Assembly (NCBI RefSeq): GCF_009870125.1
Contig: NC_046679.1
Location: forward strand, 16,554,001-16,618,000
Length of the DNA: 64,000 bases
From: Drosophila pseudoobscura
Taxonomy: Eukaryota; Arthropoda; Insecta; Diptera; Drosophilidae
Direction of reading: 5' to 3'
The position numbers were made by a program, and so were the translations under genes. A model generated the notes under the pieces. The model was not told the origin of the DNA. It worked only from the letters and a program-made list of their open reading frames with translations, and did no database searches. This document shows positions 1 to 11,600 of this stretch, one piece after another (within the stretch, counting starts at the first letter, position 1; every line of letters begins with the position of its first letter).

Positions 1-3000
1 TGTAGAAATTGGCGCTCTGCCAGGCCCCGGAATTAAACTGTGGAGCCGATGGTCGGGCCGCCAGCGGAGTGCTGCTCACAAAATCGGACCAATCATCCTC
101 CTTCGGCCCAGGCCCAGACCCAGTCCCAGAGGGGGGCTTCTTTAAGCTGTTGATATTGTTATTATTGCCAAAAGACTGTTGCTGCTGTGGATGCTGCTGC
201 TGCTGCTGCTGGGGCACAGGCACCGACACAAAGTCCGACCACTCATCATCCTCCTGTTGCTGCTGGTTCTGCTGCTGTTGCTGGGGCGGCTGCTTGGCAA
301 CCGTTGCACTTATCGTCGGGGGCTTGGACTGTGCCGAGAACAGATCTTCAATGCGGGCCATTTCCTCAGCATTGATGCTGGACAGAGCATTGTCGCCCCA
401 CTCTATGGTGGTTTTGGCCAGGGGAATGGCCTGTGGCAGCAATATGGCCGGGCAGAGTATCATTTGTTCGCCAAATGTGGGCGTCCCGTTCCTTGGCGGC
501 TGTAGCGAGGCTTGCGTTCTCGCTGGCATCGACTGGAAGTCACTGAAATCATCATCCTCCGCCATTGGGTTCACTGTCGTCGGAAGCTCAAAGCTGCTCG
601 TTCCGTTGCTGCTGGGCAATCTGCTGGGCGAGTCCAGGCCAAATGGCGGCGGTTTGTACTCCACATCGCGGTACTCCTTCTTGACCACCGTCTCATCAAT
701 GATGATGCCAGTGGCTGCGATCTCGTAGTCGAAATCAATGGGCGCTAGCGTTGTGGTCCTTGCCACAGCCGTATCTGATTTCGAGGGTGTGTAAATATGG
801 GTCTCCTTCAGTGGCATCGCAAAGCCAGTGGGAGTACTGGTGGTGCTGCTTCCTTTGAGCTCCTCTGGCGCCACTGCTGGAGCTGAAACTGGAGGTGGAG
901 ATGGCGTTGAGGTTGCTCTCAAATCAAACTGCTGCTGGTGTGATTGCTGTTGCAGCTGCTGCTTCTGCTGTTGCTGATGCAGCTGCTCACTGCCGTTGAG
1001 GTTGTGGCCATAGCCGTTTGCTGATAGAGCAGTCGATAGCGTCGCTGCTGCTGCAGCAGCAACTGCTGCTGGTGGCGCTGCTGTGGACTCAAGGCGGTCG
1101 CTATTAATGTCTGGGTTAACGTTGCCCTGGTCAAAGCTGGTGGTTTCGGTGCTGCTGGCGACGACACACTTTTCCCCATTAGACGGGCCAGTCCGCGCTT
1201 CAGTTTGGCCCGTTTGTGCTGCTGCGGTGGCTGTAGCTGTTGTTGCCTCCAGTCCTAGGAAAGAGGAAAAGCAAGCATTAGTGGTGTTAGTCCTGGGCAG
1301 ATCGTATGAATATGAGAGAGAGTTTGAGGCACTGCAAGCTCAGCAAGAGATATATCAACAGCATTATCCCATAAATTCTAGCTAAATAAATGGGGGGGAG
1401 ATATTTTTCTGGGTTGGAACAACTACTTGTGCTTCGAGATAGCTCGGAGGTTGCGGTTAGAGCCCTGCATGAACAGGCTTGGGCCCGAAAATTTCGGTTT
1501 AGTGATTCGGGGCATGAGTATAGCTATGATTCTATAAACACTGTGGATTCATGCAGGGCTCTGGTTTAGATGATGCTTTTTTGTGCCAAAGAAAGAAAAG
1601 TAACAAGAACGGGGAAACCAGATGTGGGGATTCAGAATCATTTTGGAATAGGGAATAGAGTAGAGAGAAGAGAAGAGAGCAAAAACAAAAAGCAAAACGG
1701 AAAACACTACAACAGACACACACGCAAACAAACAAACACACGCACAGAACGCCCAAACGAAACTTACTAAAATCCAGCAAGAAGGCATCGTGATCAGTGA
1801 GTAGATTTATTGTGTTTGTTGTTGCATGATTGTTGTTATCATTATCGTTATTGAGGAGTGTGGTTAATGATGAAGAATGGTGCATATCATTGTGTGGTTT
1901 GTTAGAGGGGGAATCCATCATCAGATTGTCATCCGTTTGGGGTCGGGCAGCAGCGGCAGCAGCAGCAGCGGCAGCATTACCATTTTCATTTAGTTCGTGG
2001 TTATTGGTGTGGAGGTTAGAGGTAACAAGAGGATTTATTTTATCAGCCAGCATCATCGTTAGTTCTTGGTCTAGTTCTTCCAATTGTAAGGTCTGTACAT
2101 GTGTATCTAGATACAATTTATCATCGTTTGGGATACGAGTAAATGTTCATCAATTCAGTATTGAGAGTGGACAAAACTGTGGGCTGTGGGGTGTGTGGTG
2201 TAGGGTGTGGGGTGTGGGGTGTCGGTGTGGGAGGGAGAAACAAACGAAAAACCGTAACAAAAGGAGCGCAGGCCAATCCGGAAAAGCGGGGAAAACGGAA
2301 CGGCAACGGAAAGCATTTTGTAAGAGAAATTAGCGAGCGATAGGCGGGTGGAAAAACTTGTGTAGCGGTTAATTTGCGTTTAAACTAAGTGGTGTATAAT
2401 CTGTATATAGCATATAACATATAAGATGGGGACTATCTGGGATGCAGCACTTACCCACTGACTGCTGGCTGTTCAGGGGCGTGGCCTCCAGCGGCTTGAG
2501 CGGCTTCAGAGGATCGAAGCTCAGATTGGCAGCGAAGCGCGGCATGGAAGCATTCCACTTGTCCCCAAAGAGCTGGAATAAACATAAATCGCATTAGCAT
2601 TGAGCCCAACCCTTACTGGTGGTGAATTGTCCTACTATATTTCTTGAATCGATGCCCAGGGACCGCACTAGGGAGTGCCTCATCTCCGAGCTGGTCCACT
2701 GATAGTCCAGGGCCTGCGCCTGCTCGATGGCACCAAAATTGAAGGTCTGACACTGGGCCAGGGGCCGCCGTTTGGCCTCATTCGCGGCACTGCTCTCCTG
2801 GGACAGGGGAAACATTAGCTCTAGGACTGGCTTGATGCGCTCATCAATGCTCAGGTGGACTGCTGCAGGCGGTGGTGGCGGAGGCACGGCTACGGCTATG
2901 GGTATGGGTGCTGTGAGGGGCTCTGAGAAGTCACCAAAGTCATCGTCATCGTCGGCATCACCTTCTGGGGGAGTGGCAAACTCTTGAAAATCATCGAAGC

Positions 3001-4157
3001 CATCATCTTCAGCAGTTGCTGGAGGAGCAGCCTGCAGGGAATCTTTTCTCTGCTGAACTGGCGGTGGCATAGCTTCCACTGTTGGCGTGGGCACAGCTGA
3101 AAAATCAGCAAAGTCGCCAAAGTCATCAAATTCGTCCTCTTCATTAACTACCGGATTCGTTTGTGGCTGCTCTTGGATGACATCCTTCCGAACAAACGAC
3201 TGTGCTGTCGCCTCTTTAAAGCTATCAGCAAAATTAAATAAATCTGCATCCGCTGCTGGCTTTTCCAACTGGGAGAAGGAGGACTGGGACTGGGACTGGG
3301 ACTGGGTCTGGGTGGAGGTCAGTGTGGCTGTGGCTGGGGGTGTAGCCAGCACTTCAATGGCAAAGAAATCTTCGGCTCCCTCGCGTATAAATAGTTCTTT
3401 GGGTTTCTTTGGCGAACACTCCTCATCGCTGTCATCGGACACATCCTCCAGCGTGACTTGATGGCTGAGGACAGGTGCAATTGCAGGTGCTTTGGTTGTG
3501 GTTGTGGTTGTCGTCGTAGTCGTTGGTGGTGGCGGCATCTCCTCGTCGGCATCTGCAACGGGCGACAGTGTGGACGAGGCCGAGACACTTTCCGTGGAAT
3601 ACAGACTCAGGCTGTCCAACTTAAGGGACGGCACGTTGTCATTTATATTGGCTTCCTCTTCCTCCTCTTCTTCGACTTCCTCAAACTCATCAGCCAGGGG
3701 CGGGGGCGTTTCCTGATAACCGTCGTACCCCTCAAGCGATTGCGACTGTTTCACTTGGTAATTGAAAGCCTCCACAGTTTGCTTAATGGCGTCTACAGAT
3801 GGTTTGCTAATCTCACAATTCTCAATCAGTTCCAGATCGGGCGGCCGTTCACTGTACGCTGATATGGCTACGGATTGGGGTTGGGGTTCTGGCTGTGACT
3901 GTGCTTCTACAAGTGGAGCATACAAATTAGAAAAGACTTTCAGAACTAATAAAAACCCAGTTGGCTGCTAAATTACCTTTTGCATTGAGCCCCGCTTCGA
4001 GCCCCGTTGAGCGGCTGGTGACTAAGCGAAAGTCATCGTCGGGGTATTCGTCACCGTCGTCCAAGTTGATCGTCGACTGCAGCCCGGAGTCGTCGTCGTC
4101 CTCGCCAAAATCGATCGGAGGCGGCGTGCTGCACAGCAGGGGCGGCACGTTTACCAT
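1..4157 (-). CDS. Afti: Aftiphilin-like clathrin/AP-1 accessory protein, 3' end beyond window
   Basis: Five coding exons can be joined in phase: 4157-3977, 3906-2636, 2572-2455, 2106-1768 and 1254-1, giving 1054 codons with no stop before the left edge. The start ATG sits in a CAAAATGG context, and the first residues (TPPPIDFGEDDDD) resemble the aftiphilin N-terminus. Exon 2 ends with a block at residues about 449-484 (FGAIEQAQALDYQW, then SLGIDSRNI) that matches the aftiphilin clathrin-binding region; exon 3 continues it with LFGDKW and DPLKPLKPLE. Acidic phenylalanine or tryptophan motifs recur: EFDDFGDFADF, GFDDFQEF, DDDFGDF, DDDFSDFQ, DDEWSDF and EDDWSDF, the type that binds adaptor gamma-ear domains. 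The family acts with AP-1 in clathrin-coated vesicle traffic at the trans-Golgi. Poly-Ala and poly-Gln tracts lie in exons 4 and 5. The exon 2 donor (GTAGGA) is weak, but only it keeps the family reading frame. The symbol corresponds to fly CG8538 from memory. Confidence 0.85.
1459..1562. repeat. 15-bp perfect inverted repeat in an aftiphilin intron
   Basis: AGAGCCCTGCATGAA at 1459-1473 is exactly reversed and complemented at 1548-1562, with a 74-nt loop that holds a smaller pairable CCCGAAA / TTCGGGG segment. It lies between exons 4 and 5 of the aftiphilin-like gene, so it would fold in the pre-mRNA. Function is not known. Confidence 0.7.
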
Positions 4158-4757
4158 TTTGCAGCTGTCGTCGTGGTTGGATCCTCGGACCGGACTTCCT
4201 GCTTGAAAAAGTCTGCTAATTTGGCTTAAAGCAGCGAGCGGGCGGAACGGGGAATATGTGTATGACGTTTTCGACTGGGCCCCGTTTATCAAGATGTGTG
4301 TGTGTGTGTTTGCCAGATGTGTATGTGTGCTGCCACTCAAGGTCTGTGTTGGAATTTTCTTGTTTGCATTTAACACGCGTCAATTTTGATGCACCCTTAA
4401 TTTCTATGCACTGCTGCCTGGCAATTAATTACAGAATCGAATAGTTTGTGATTGCACCTGCTCTTTTAGCTGCAATTCGCCATGTTTTCAATAAAACAAC
4501 ACTTTTTTTTTCTTCCAGGTTTTGAGTTCTGCCTTTGACATTCGCATCGCGATGCAAGGTATATTTAGTGTTGCAACTATGATAACATATGTAGGCGTTG
4601 AAACATATTTCACTTGACAGCTTTTTACCTTTCTAAACGCAATCAAATTTATACATTTAACCAGGTCGTACTTTTACTATATATCTAAAATATAGAATAT
4701 TCTATTATTTCGCGAAACAATAACATTGCGGCAACTCTGCGCAACTACCGATAGAAA

Positions 4758-4765
4758 TATCGATA
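4758..4765. promoter_or_regulatory. DRE octamer in divergent promoter
   Basis: TATCGATA, the perfect DREF/BEAF-type element of Drosophila housekeeping promoters, lies between the divergent aftiphilin-like gene (start 4157) and ATPsynE (start 4994). A related ACCGATAG is a few bases to the left and a CAGCTG E-box about 20 bases to the right. It probably serves the ATPsynE promoter and may serve both genes. A likely 5' UTR intron acceptor for ATPsynE (TTTTCTTGCAG, ending at 4961) follows downstream. Confidence 0.65.
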
Positions 4766-4993
4766 GCGCACTTGCCATTCTGACAGCTGTTTTAAGGTTA
4801 TATTTTGCTACTGTGCAATCGCATCGATTTGTGGTAATTGCGCTTATTTAATAGATTATTTGGATAAAAAAACCAGCCGCAAGTGAAACGGCGATTGAAA
4901 CGCCGTCTCTGAGGAACCTTTGAAATAGTGTACGTAACTGATGTGTCCTCTTTTCTTGCAGTTTTCGGTCGGACCATTACATAACTACTAGCC

Positions 4994-5239
4994 ATGTCTC
5001 AGCCTCCAGTCCGTGTCTCGCCGCTGATCAAGCTCGGCAGATGGTCCCTGCTGCTCGTGGGCATTGCCTACGGTGCCGCCCACCAGAGCCGCCTGTCCAA
5101 GAAGGAGGAGAAGGTCCGCGAGATCGAGGCACAGCAGAAGGTGGTCCGCGATGCAAAGTTGGCTGAGGAGAAGAAGCGCAACGCCGAAGCCGAGGCCCGG
5201 GCACTGGCCGAGCTCTCCAAGCCCACACCCAAGCATTAG
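4994..5239 (+). CDS. ATPsynE: Mitochondrial ATP synthase subunit e
   Basis: The 81-residue protein is the small subunit e (ATP5ME family) of mitochondrial F1Fo ATP synthase, which sits in the inner membrane and helps dimerise the enzyme. It starts MSQPPVRVSPLIKLGRWS, has one short hydrophobic N-terminal membrane segment (residues about 16-30, LLLVGIAYGAAH) containing a small-residue G..YG.A pattern, and then a highly charged helical tail (SKKEEKVREIEAQQKVV) typical of the family's matrix-distal coiled coil. Length fits subunit e. The codon use is GC-rich at third positions, as expected of a strongly expressed fly gene. A polypyrimidine-AG acceptor at 4961 implies a non-coding first exon upstream; the donor may be near 4832. 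It is divergent from the aftiphilin-like gene and in tandem with spn-B 0.5 kb downstream. Confidence 0.93.
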   Translation: MSQPPVRVSPLIKLGRWSLLLVGIAYGAAHQSRLSKKEEKVREIEAQQKVVRDAKLAEEKKRNAEAEARALAELSKPTPKH

Positions 5240-5769
5240 AGCCCGCAAATAGTTTGTTAAGTTAGAAACCACTCCAACCACAACAACACCAACAACAGCA
5301 ACTGCAGTCAAACATACAAATTTCATGAACAGGAGCAGGGGCAGCGGCAGCAGCAGGTCGCAGCAACGATCGTGACCAACTATCGGCTGCAACTATCGAT
5401 CGTTCTTGTGTGTTTTTCTCTGTGCAAAAAATTTACGCAATTAAATGAATGATTGGAAAACAAACCATTTTGCAAGTGATTTTTGGTGTTTTTATGATTG
5501 ACAGTCATAAGTTTCGGTAAAAACCATAATGAAGCATTGCCCGGGTCACTTTTGCTATGTTTGGCCTACTTCCAAAGACAGCTGATTTCCCGATGAAAGC
5601 CGGCAGTCTCGAATCGTGGGGTCGGCAATGATTTAGGTTTGCTTGATCAATAAATTATTCGCTGCCAAGGAGATAATTCCGCAGGTGTTGAAACGAGACA
5701 CCTTCCGTGTCGGGCCGCACGCAAAGCAGCACCAGGCATGCCATCACACTCGCTCCGGGCTCCGCAGCG

Positions 5770-6997
5770 ATGACAAACTTTTTGGATCAATTGCCTAAGC
5801 ATATTAGGGAAATTGCGGAGAGCGGTAAGAATGGGGAACTTTGTTGAAGTGTCATCTAATGCGCCTTTAATGCAATTCCCACTTCAGTCAATGTTCTCAC
5901 GCCAGAGGCCGTGCTGACGACGCCCAGGATCAAGTTTCTGGACACCCGCACCAAATCACTTTACACGCTGGTGCGTAAGTGCACGCCGGACGACGTCCGC
6001 GTGCTGAAGGATGCGGCTGCCAAGTGGCTAGCGGAGACCCCGCTGTCAGGTAAGGGATAACCATTCTCGAGAGTGAAACTGACCTGCACTTGAACTGATT
6101 TCCCCCCCAGCCGATTCCCTGTTCAAACCACTGGCCAATGTCAAATGGTCACGCGTATCTTTTGGCTGCTCTGCCCTGGATCGCTGTACGGGCGGAGGCG
6201 TGGTCACGCGGGGAATAACCGAAATCTGCGGGGCCGCCGGAGTGGGCAAGACACAACTGCTACTGCAGCTCGCTCTATGTGTCCAGCTGCCAGTGAAACT
6301 TGGGGGCCTGGGCAGGGGAGTGGCCTATATATGCACAGAGGATGCCTTTCCGGCGCGCCGCCTGCTGGAGATGAGCAAGGCCTTAGAGTCGCGCTACCCC
6401 CAGGAGCAACTGAACTTTCTGGGAAACATTTTCGTCGAACATCAGTACGAGAGCGTGAGTAAGAGAAAACCACTTAAAGAACCCAGTTTATCCTATTCAA
6501 ATCCACTTCAGCAACCCCTTATCAACTGTGTGAGCAATCGTTTGCCGCGTCTGCTGCAGCAGCACAGCATTGGACTGATCATCATCGACTCCGTGGCTGC
6601 CATCTTCCGGCTCTATACGGACTTTCTGGAGCGTGCCCGGCAAATGCGCCGCCTGGCCGATGCCCTGATCAGCTATGCGGACAAGTACAACTGTGCCGTG
6701 GTGTGCGTCAATCAAGTGGCGTCCAGTGGCAGTGGCTTGGCGACCGGGCCGCTGCAGGATGAAGTGCCCTGCCTGGGCCTGCAATGGGCGCATCTGGGAC
6801 GCACTCGCATGCGCATTTCGCGGGTGCCCAAGCAGCACCGGGTCAAGGATCAACTGCTCACAGTACGAAAGCTGGAGGTTGTGTACTCTCCCGAGACGCC
6901 CAACAGCTTTGCCGAATTCCTGATCACCTCGGAGGGTGTGGTGGATGTGCCGGCAGAACTCCCCGCCCGACCACCGGCCAAAATGCGACGCCTGTGA
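5770..6997 (+). CDS. spn-B: Spindle-B, RAD51/XRCC3-like recombinase
   Basis: Coding exons are 5770-5824, 5888-6049, 6111-6454 and 6512-6997 (348 residues); all junctions are GT-AG and in phase. The product is a RAD51 paralogue of the XRCC3 type that repairs double-strand breaks in meiosis; fly spn-B mutants also disturb oocyte axis formation through the meiotic checkpoint. The ATPase core shows Walker A (CGAAGVGKTQ), a GVAYICTEDAFPARRL segment, and Walker B (GLIIIDSVAA) followed by the RecA-like VVCVNQVASS strand. The N-terminal part is short and helical, as in XRCC3. The start is the first ATG in exon 1 (MTNFLDQLPKHIREIAES). Intron 3 is 57 nt, has no stop and is in frame, so unspliced RNA would still read through with 19 extra residues. 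The gene converges on NK7.1. Confidence 0.93.
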
Positions 6998-7127
6998 TTC
7001 ATTGAATTTATTTTTTATATTCTTTTTAATTTGTTGAATTTAAAATGTGTAACGGCGGCGATTTGTTCTCTTTTGCCTTATTTAGTTTTTTTCGGGCTTT
7101 TTGTTTTGTTGTTTTGTACAAACACTC

Positions 7128-7133
7128 AATAAA
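7128..7133 (+). terminator. spn-B polyadenylation signal
   Basis: AATAAA lies 131 nt after the spn-B stop codon, followed by a T-rich stretch. It is the first canonical hexamer downstream on this strand. The convergent NK7.1 3' UTR must end in the same few hundred bases; a possible minus-strand AATAAA is at 7306-7301. Confidence 0.6.
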
Positions 7134-7717
7134 TATGTTTCATTCAATTGCAATTTACAGGGTAGCATAGCGTACACATACAATAGCCTTAGACCTACAT
7201 TTATATAGTTCATAGTTCAAGTAGTAAAATCAATTTTGCAATTTGTAATTGTTGCTATGCCTCCGGGCAACGCGTATCTTCTGTTCCCTATCCTTTATCC
7301 TTTATTCTTTATCTTCTATCCTCTATCCTCTCGCCATCGTATACATTATCACATGAAATTTTCGAAAGTTCAAATTACATTTACGTAGTGGCTGCAGTGG
7401 CTCTCCATTTAAACATTTACATAAATGCGTTTCTAATGGCAACATTTACAAGGCCCAGTCCTAGTCCTAGGCTAAATCGCTTAAGCATACAATAAATTAA
7501 ATACAAATACACACGCCTAGGGGTGAACAGAGTTACAATCGTACGTGTTAAGTAAATTATATTTATAGTTACAATTACAATTACAATTATATTTAAAGAT
7601 GTATGGGTAGGGGTGTGTCTGGTGTGTTTGGTGTGTTTTTTGTGTGTGGGTGTGAGCAATATTCGACTTTTTGGCACAGGTTAATTTGACTGTTTCCGGA
7701 GTGACTGATCCCCCAGC

Positions 7718-8668
7718 TTAGATCTCGCGCATCGACGACACATCCTGATCCTGGGAGTCGTGTGCCTCTGTGGAGTCGCCATGCTCGGTGGACGTCTCCT
7801 CATCGTCCTCAGACTCGCTTTCCTGCTTCACCAGCTTCTCCTTGGCCTCGGCCTCGGCCTGCTTCATCTGTTTGCTGGCCAAAGACAGGGCTATGGATAT
7901 CTTGGAGGCGGCCAGGCTGCTCTCGAAGTCCATTTCGGTCAGGAGCGCCGTAGGCGCAGCATTCTGTGGCGGTGGACTGCAGCCGTTCTGCTGAGCGGCA
8001 GCAGCGGCTGCCTTGGCGGCCACAGCAGCACGCTGCAGGCTCAACTGGAGCTCGCGATGCTGCGGCGACTCTTCCAGCTTGATGTCCAGCTTCTCAGTCT
8101 GCTCTAAGGGGGCGGCCGGCTCCACGGTCAGCGCTATGGCATGCTGGTGCAGGCGCTGATGCATCAACTTGGACTCTCCCACATTGTTGTTGTTGTTGGA
8201 TGGGTGATGACGCTTCTCGCCGGCTTTGGTGGCAGCCATTTCCACTTTCTCGTTCTCGCTGCGATTTGAGGCACTTCCGCCATTCGAATTTGATGTTCTT
8301 GCTGCCTTTTCCAGCAACGCATTTAATTGTTTCTTAACTTTTGATGTTGTCTGTTTGTTTGGCAACTTGCCTTCATTGTTAACGCTATTGTTGTTGGCCA
8401 AAGAGACCGAATTGTTGTTGTTATTGTTGTTGTTGTTGCTGCCGCGAATTTTCTCTCCTTGGGCATTTGTAGACTTTTTGATGGCCGTTGCGCCTGCACT
8501 CTCCACAGCAGCGGCACTGCCACCGGTTGTTGTTGGTGGCGTAGGCTGCTGCTCGATTCCTACGCCCGATTTATTGGCATTTGTGGATTTGTGCTCGGCA
8601 GCCTCATTATTGGTGACATTATCCTGCTTTTTCCACTTTGTGCGACGATTCTGGAACCAGATTTTAAC
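7718..8668 (-). CDS. NK7.1: NK7.1 exon 3: homeodomain helix 3 and C-terminus
   Basis: The exon follows the acceptor CTCTCTTTACAG and opens with [17 protein letters not shown], the DNA-recognition helix including W48, F49, N51 and R53. The remaining about 300 residues are low-complexity (poly-Asn, Ala-rich helix, then [16 protein letters not shown]) and end in SSMREI. The stop lies about 720 bases from the convergent spn-B stop. This exon alone cannot make a functional homeodomain because helices 1 and 2 are 11 kb upstream. Confidence 0.92.
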   Translation of the reverse strand, partial: VKIWFQNRRTKWKKQDNVTNNEAAEHKSTNANKSGVGIEQQPTPPTTTGGSAAAVESAGATAIKKSTNAQGEKIRGSNNNNNNNNNSVSLANNNSVNNEGKLPNKQTTSKVKKQLNALLEKAARTSNSNGGSASNRSENEKVEMAATKAGEKRHHPSNNNNNVGESKLMHQRLHQHAIALTVEPAAPLEQTEKLDIKLEESPQHRELQLSLQRAAVAAKAAAAAAQQNGCSPPPQNAAPTALLTEMDFESSLAASKISIALSLASKQMKQAEAEAKEKLVKQESESEDDEETSTEHGDSTEAHDSQDQDVSSMREI

Positions 8669-11600
8669 CTGTAAAGAGAGGGAAAAAGGGGATTAAAATG
8701 TAATTTAAATGCTTAAAAATGATTTACAAATATGTACTTCTGTGAAAGGAAGAGTGTAAAAAGAATATAAAACAGTATACTTTATGCCATAGAATTAACT
8801 CATCCCCCCATTTAAATACCGGCAGCATCTATAATTCACTTAATCCTTTCATAAAATATACCATTTTAGTCGCTGATTCGCTGAAAAGGGGCTCCATCTG
8901 TGCGGATTGTGGCCTGTGTGCAAGACAATGAAACAGCGTTTGCAACATGCCACCCGGCAAACGGTTTGCGCCGCCATAATTATGCATGTTTATGCCCCAT
9001 TTGGCCTTATTAGTGGGGCGTACAACAAATAATTAGAAAATTGTGTATCCTGCTCTCGCACAACACTTCCGCCCCCCGTCACTCAGTCACGCAGCAGTCA
9101 GCGAGTCTCCTCTCAAACTCAAAACAAGCAGAAATGATGAAATGATGGGCGCCTGTCAAAAGCCAAACACCAGCCACCAGTCCATGCCGTGTGGCAGCAC
9201 CACTCCACCCACCCGCTCCACCAGCAGGCCGCACCAGTCAGTGGCGCAACATAAAACATTTGCCTCTCATCTTCGTTTTCATTTCCATTTCATCCAAAAA
9301 CGAGAAAGTGTGGATGTTTATGGGGCCGGAGATTGTGATACCCTTCGAGATGTATTCTGCTATAAAAGATACTATATAATACAGATAGCAAGAGGATCTG
9401 ATCAGATTTGTTTGAATTTTTTTAGTTTGAAAGCAATAATGTTTAATAAGCAAAGTATTTGAAACGTTAAAAATTTTAGAAAACTTCAGCTTTGGCTCAC
9501 ATTATATCCTCAGTTATAAACTTTGTATCGACACAAAATAAATACCATATGAGAGATCATACAAGTCTTTTATCAATTCATTAATTTTGTTGGATATTGG
9601 CTCAGCGATTGCCGAGGGAAAATAGTGAAGGCCTACAACCCAATTTTTATCTTCAGAAAATTTTCTTCTATTCAGAAAAATTCAGATATTCTTATAGATA
9701 CATGAAGTAGTGGAAGATACATGATTTAGTAGTCATGCGATCTTATGTGTACTCCCTTGGGTGGCAGCTAATTTTGATCCACTATATTTTTCCGTATAAC
9801 CCAAAGCGTCGCATCCATCTGTTCAAAATCCCAATACCCTTTTCAAGTGTATAATGATGGCCTAGCTGAATAAATGAAAAATCTATTTAAATCGCGCACA
9901 TAATTAGTATTTCAGCGGCATGTCCGCACACACTGACACACTGATACACACACAGGCACACACTCCTCCAAAGATAGAGATGCTGCCATATGACATGCAT
10001 GCTCATTTCCCCGGAATAGCGTAAAAATTATGAAATTAACATGAAAACGGCACTCAATAACCCTCCAACACCCGCTCACCCCCCAAATCAGCAATCAATT
10101 TTCAAAAGGAAATGCTCAAGTACGCACACACACATTCAAATCGTAAATTTTCAGTTGGAAAATCAATTAATTGATTGCCAAATATTTTCTAATTTATCCA
10201 CACACACACGCACACACGGATACACGGACACATGCACACAGAATGGAAAACGTTATGTAGTCGACGAGGGATTGATGCATACGAAAATTGTTTATTTTAT
10301 GGATGAAGATGGATTATGAGAGGGTAGAGTACTCTACCCCACTACCTGAAAACTGCCCGACCACTGGCCGACTGGCTGGCTAGTTTCCTCATAATTATTT
10401 TTGGCCTTATACCATCGGCAATTACTCATCCCGCGCGTCCACAGGAACAGCCTCGAAACATCAACCCCAACCCCAAACCCAGTCCCAATTAAGTGCGTTC
10501 ATAAACAATAAAGCATTTCCTATGTTTACCTTATGAACACTCTTAATGGCCCATCGAAAGTAGATTCTTCCCTTTATTCCGATTCATTTTTCCTCTTCCT
10601 TTTACTTGAATGGGTTTGTTTTTATGGCCATTCGGATGCGGGCACTTTTCGTGTGGCCCGCGGTGCGCAAATCACCCTCCTCTGATCATCATCATCAACA
10701 TCTCCATATGCACCTCACCGCACATAGATATATTTAATTTTTGAATATTGTAGCCAGTACTTGAAGCTCAATTATGTATGTTGCAGGTAGAATAGACCTT
10801 TTCCGAGGCCTTAAACAATACAATTATTAAGACGAGTACACGATTTTTTCAGGGTGACTTCTGAAAGTGGCTCCAGGCCGCTGACTGGCCTTTACTTTAG
10901 TCTTTACTTTACATTGTCTTTGATACTATCCTGCACTTAGGCCCCAAGTACATACAAAAAGCCGAGGGGAGGGTACTCTCTAGTCGTATTAGCCTTCCCA
11001 GATAGCTTCAGGTGCGCCCTAGCCCAAATTGGAGCCATTCGGTGCATGATGATCTAATTGATTCGTGAATTTTCGTATTATTAATGCTAACGAATCGGCG
11101 CTCGTTTAGGTAAATATTGCATAAATCTTCATTAATAAATTCTGTTTGTCGAATTTCTCTAGCAGAACAGAACACTTAACTTGTTCCGCTTTTCTGTGGG
11201 GTTTGGGTTGGGTTGGGCTGGGATAGATTTCCTATCATAAATAAGCTTCATTGTTTGTGATGTTGTGATCCAAACACTAAACCTCATTAAGCTTCAAATG
11301 TTGGAAAAATGTCTAAAAATAAAGGGAAACGTGTCGTGTCCCCCGTTCCCCAGTTCTTCCCCAGGCTCGCTTATGATTTATTGACATTTAAATGGGAGAG
11401 TGTACATATCTGTGTGCGAGTAAAAGATGACAGAAACAGAGCGCATAAATAGCCCGAAAGGCAAACAAAAGCTACTACATACCCCTACATACATAGTACA
11501 TATATGCCAGCCCATTCCTCTGCATTCCCCCAACTTAAATAGGTTTATGACAGAAGCGTTTCAGCTACTTTGTTTGCCCCGTACACGCATTTCAATCAAC

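Noticed and set aside
1532..1767. Extension of the exon 4 frame through poly-Val/Cys to a stop at 1532
   Set aside because: A strong donor (TTTA/GTAAGT) ends the exon at 1768 and joins exon 5 in phase; the extension is intron, although a truncated isoform cannot be ruled out.
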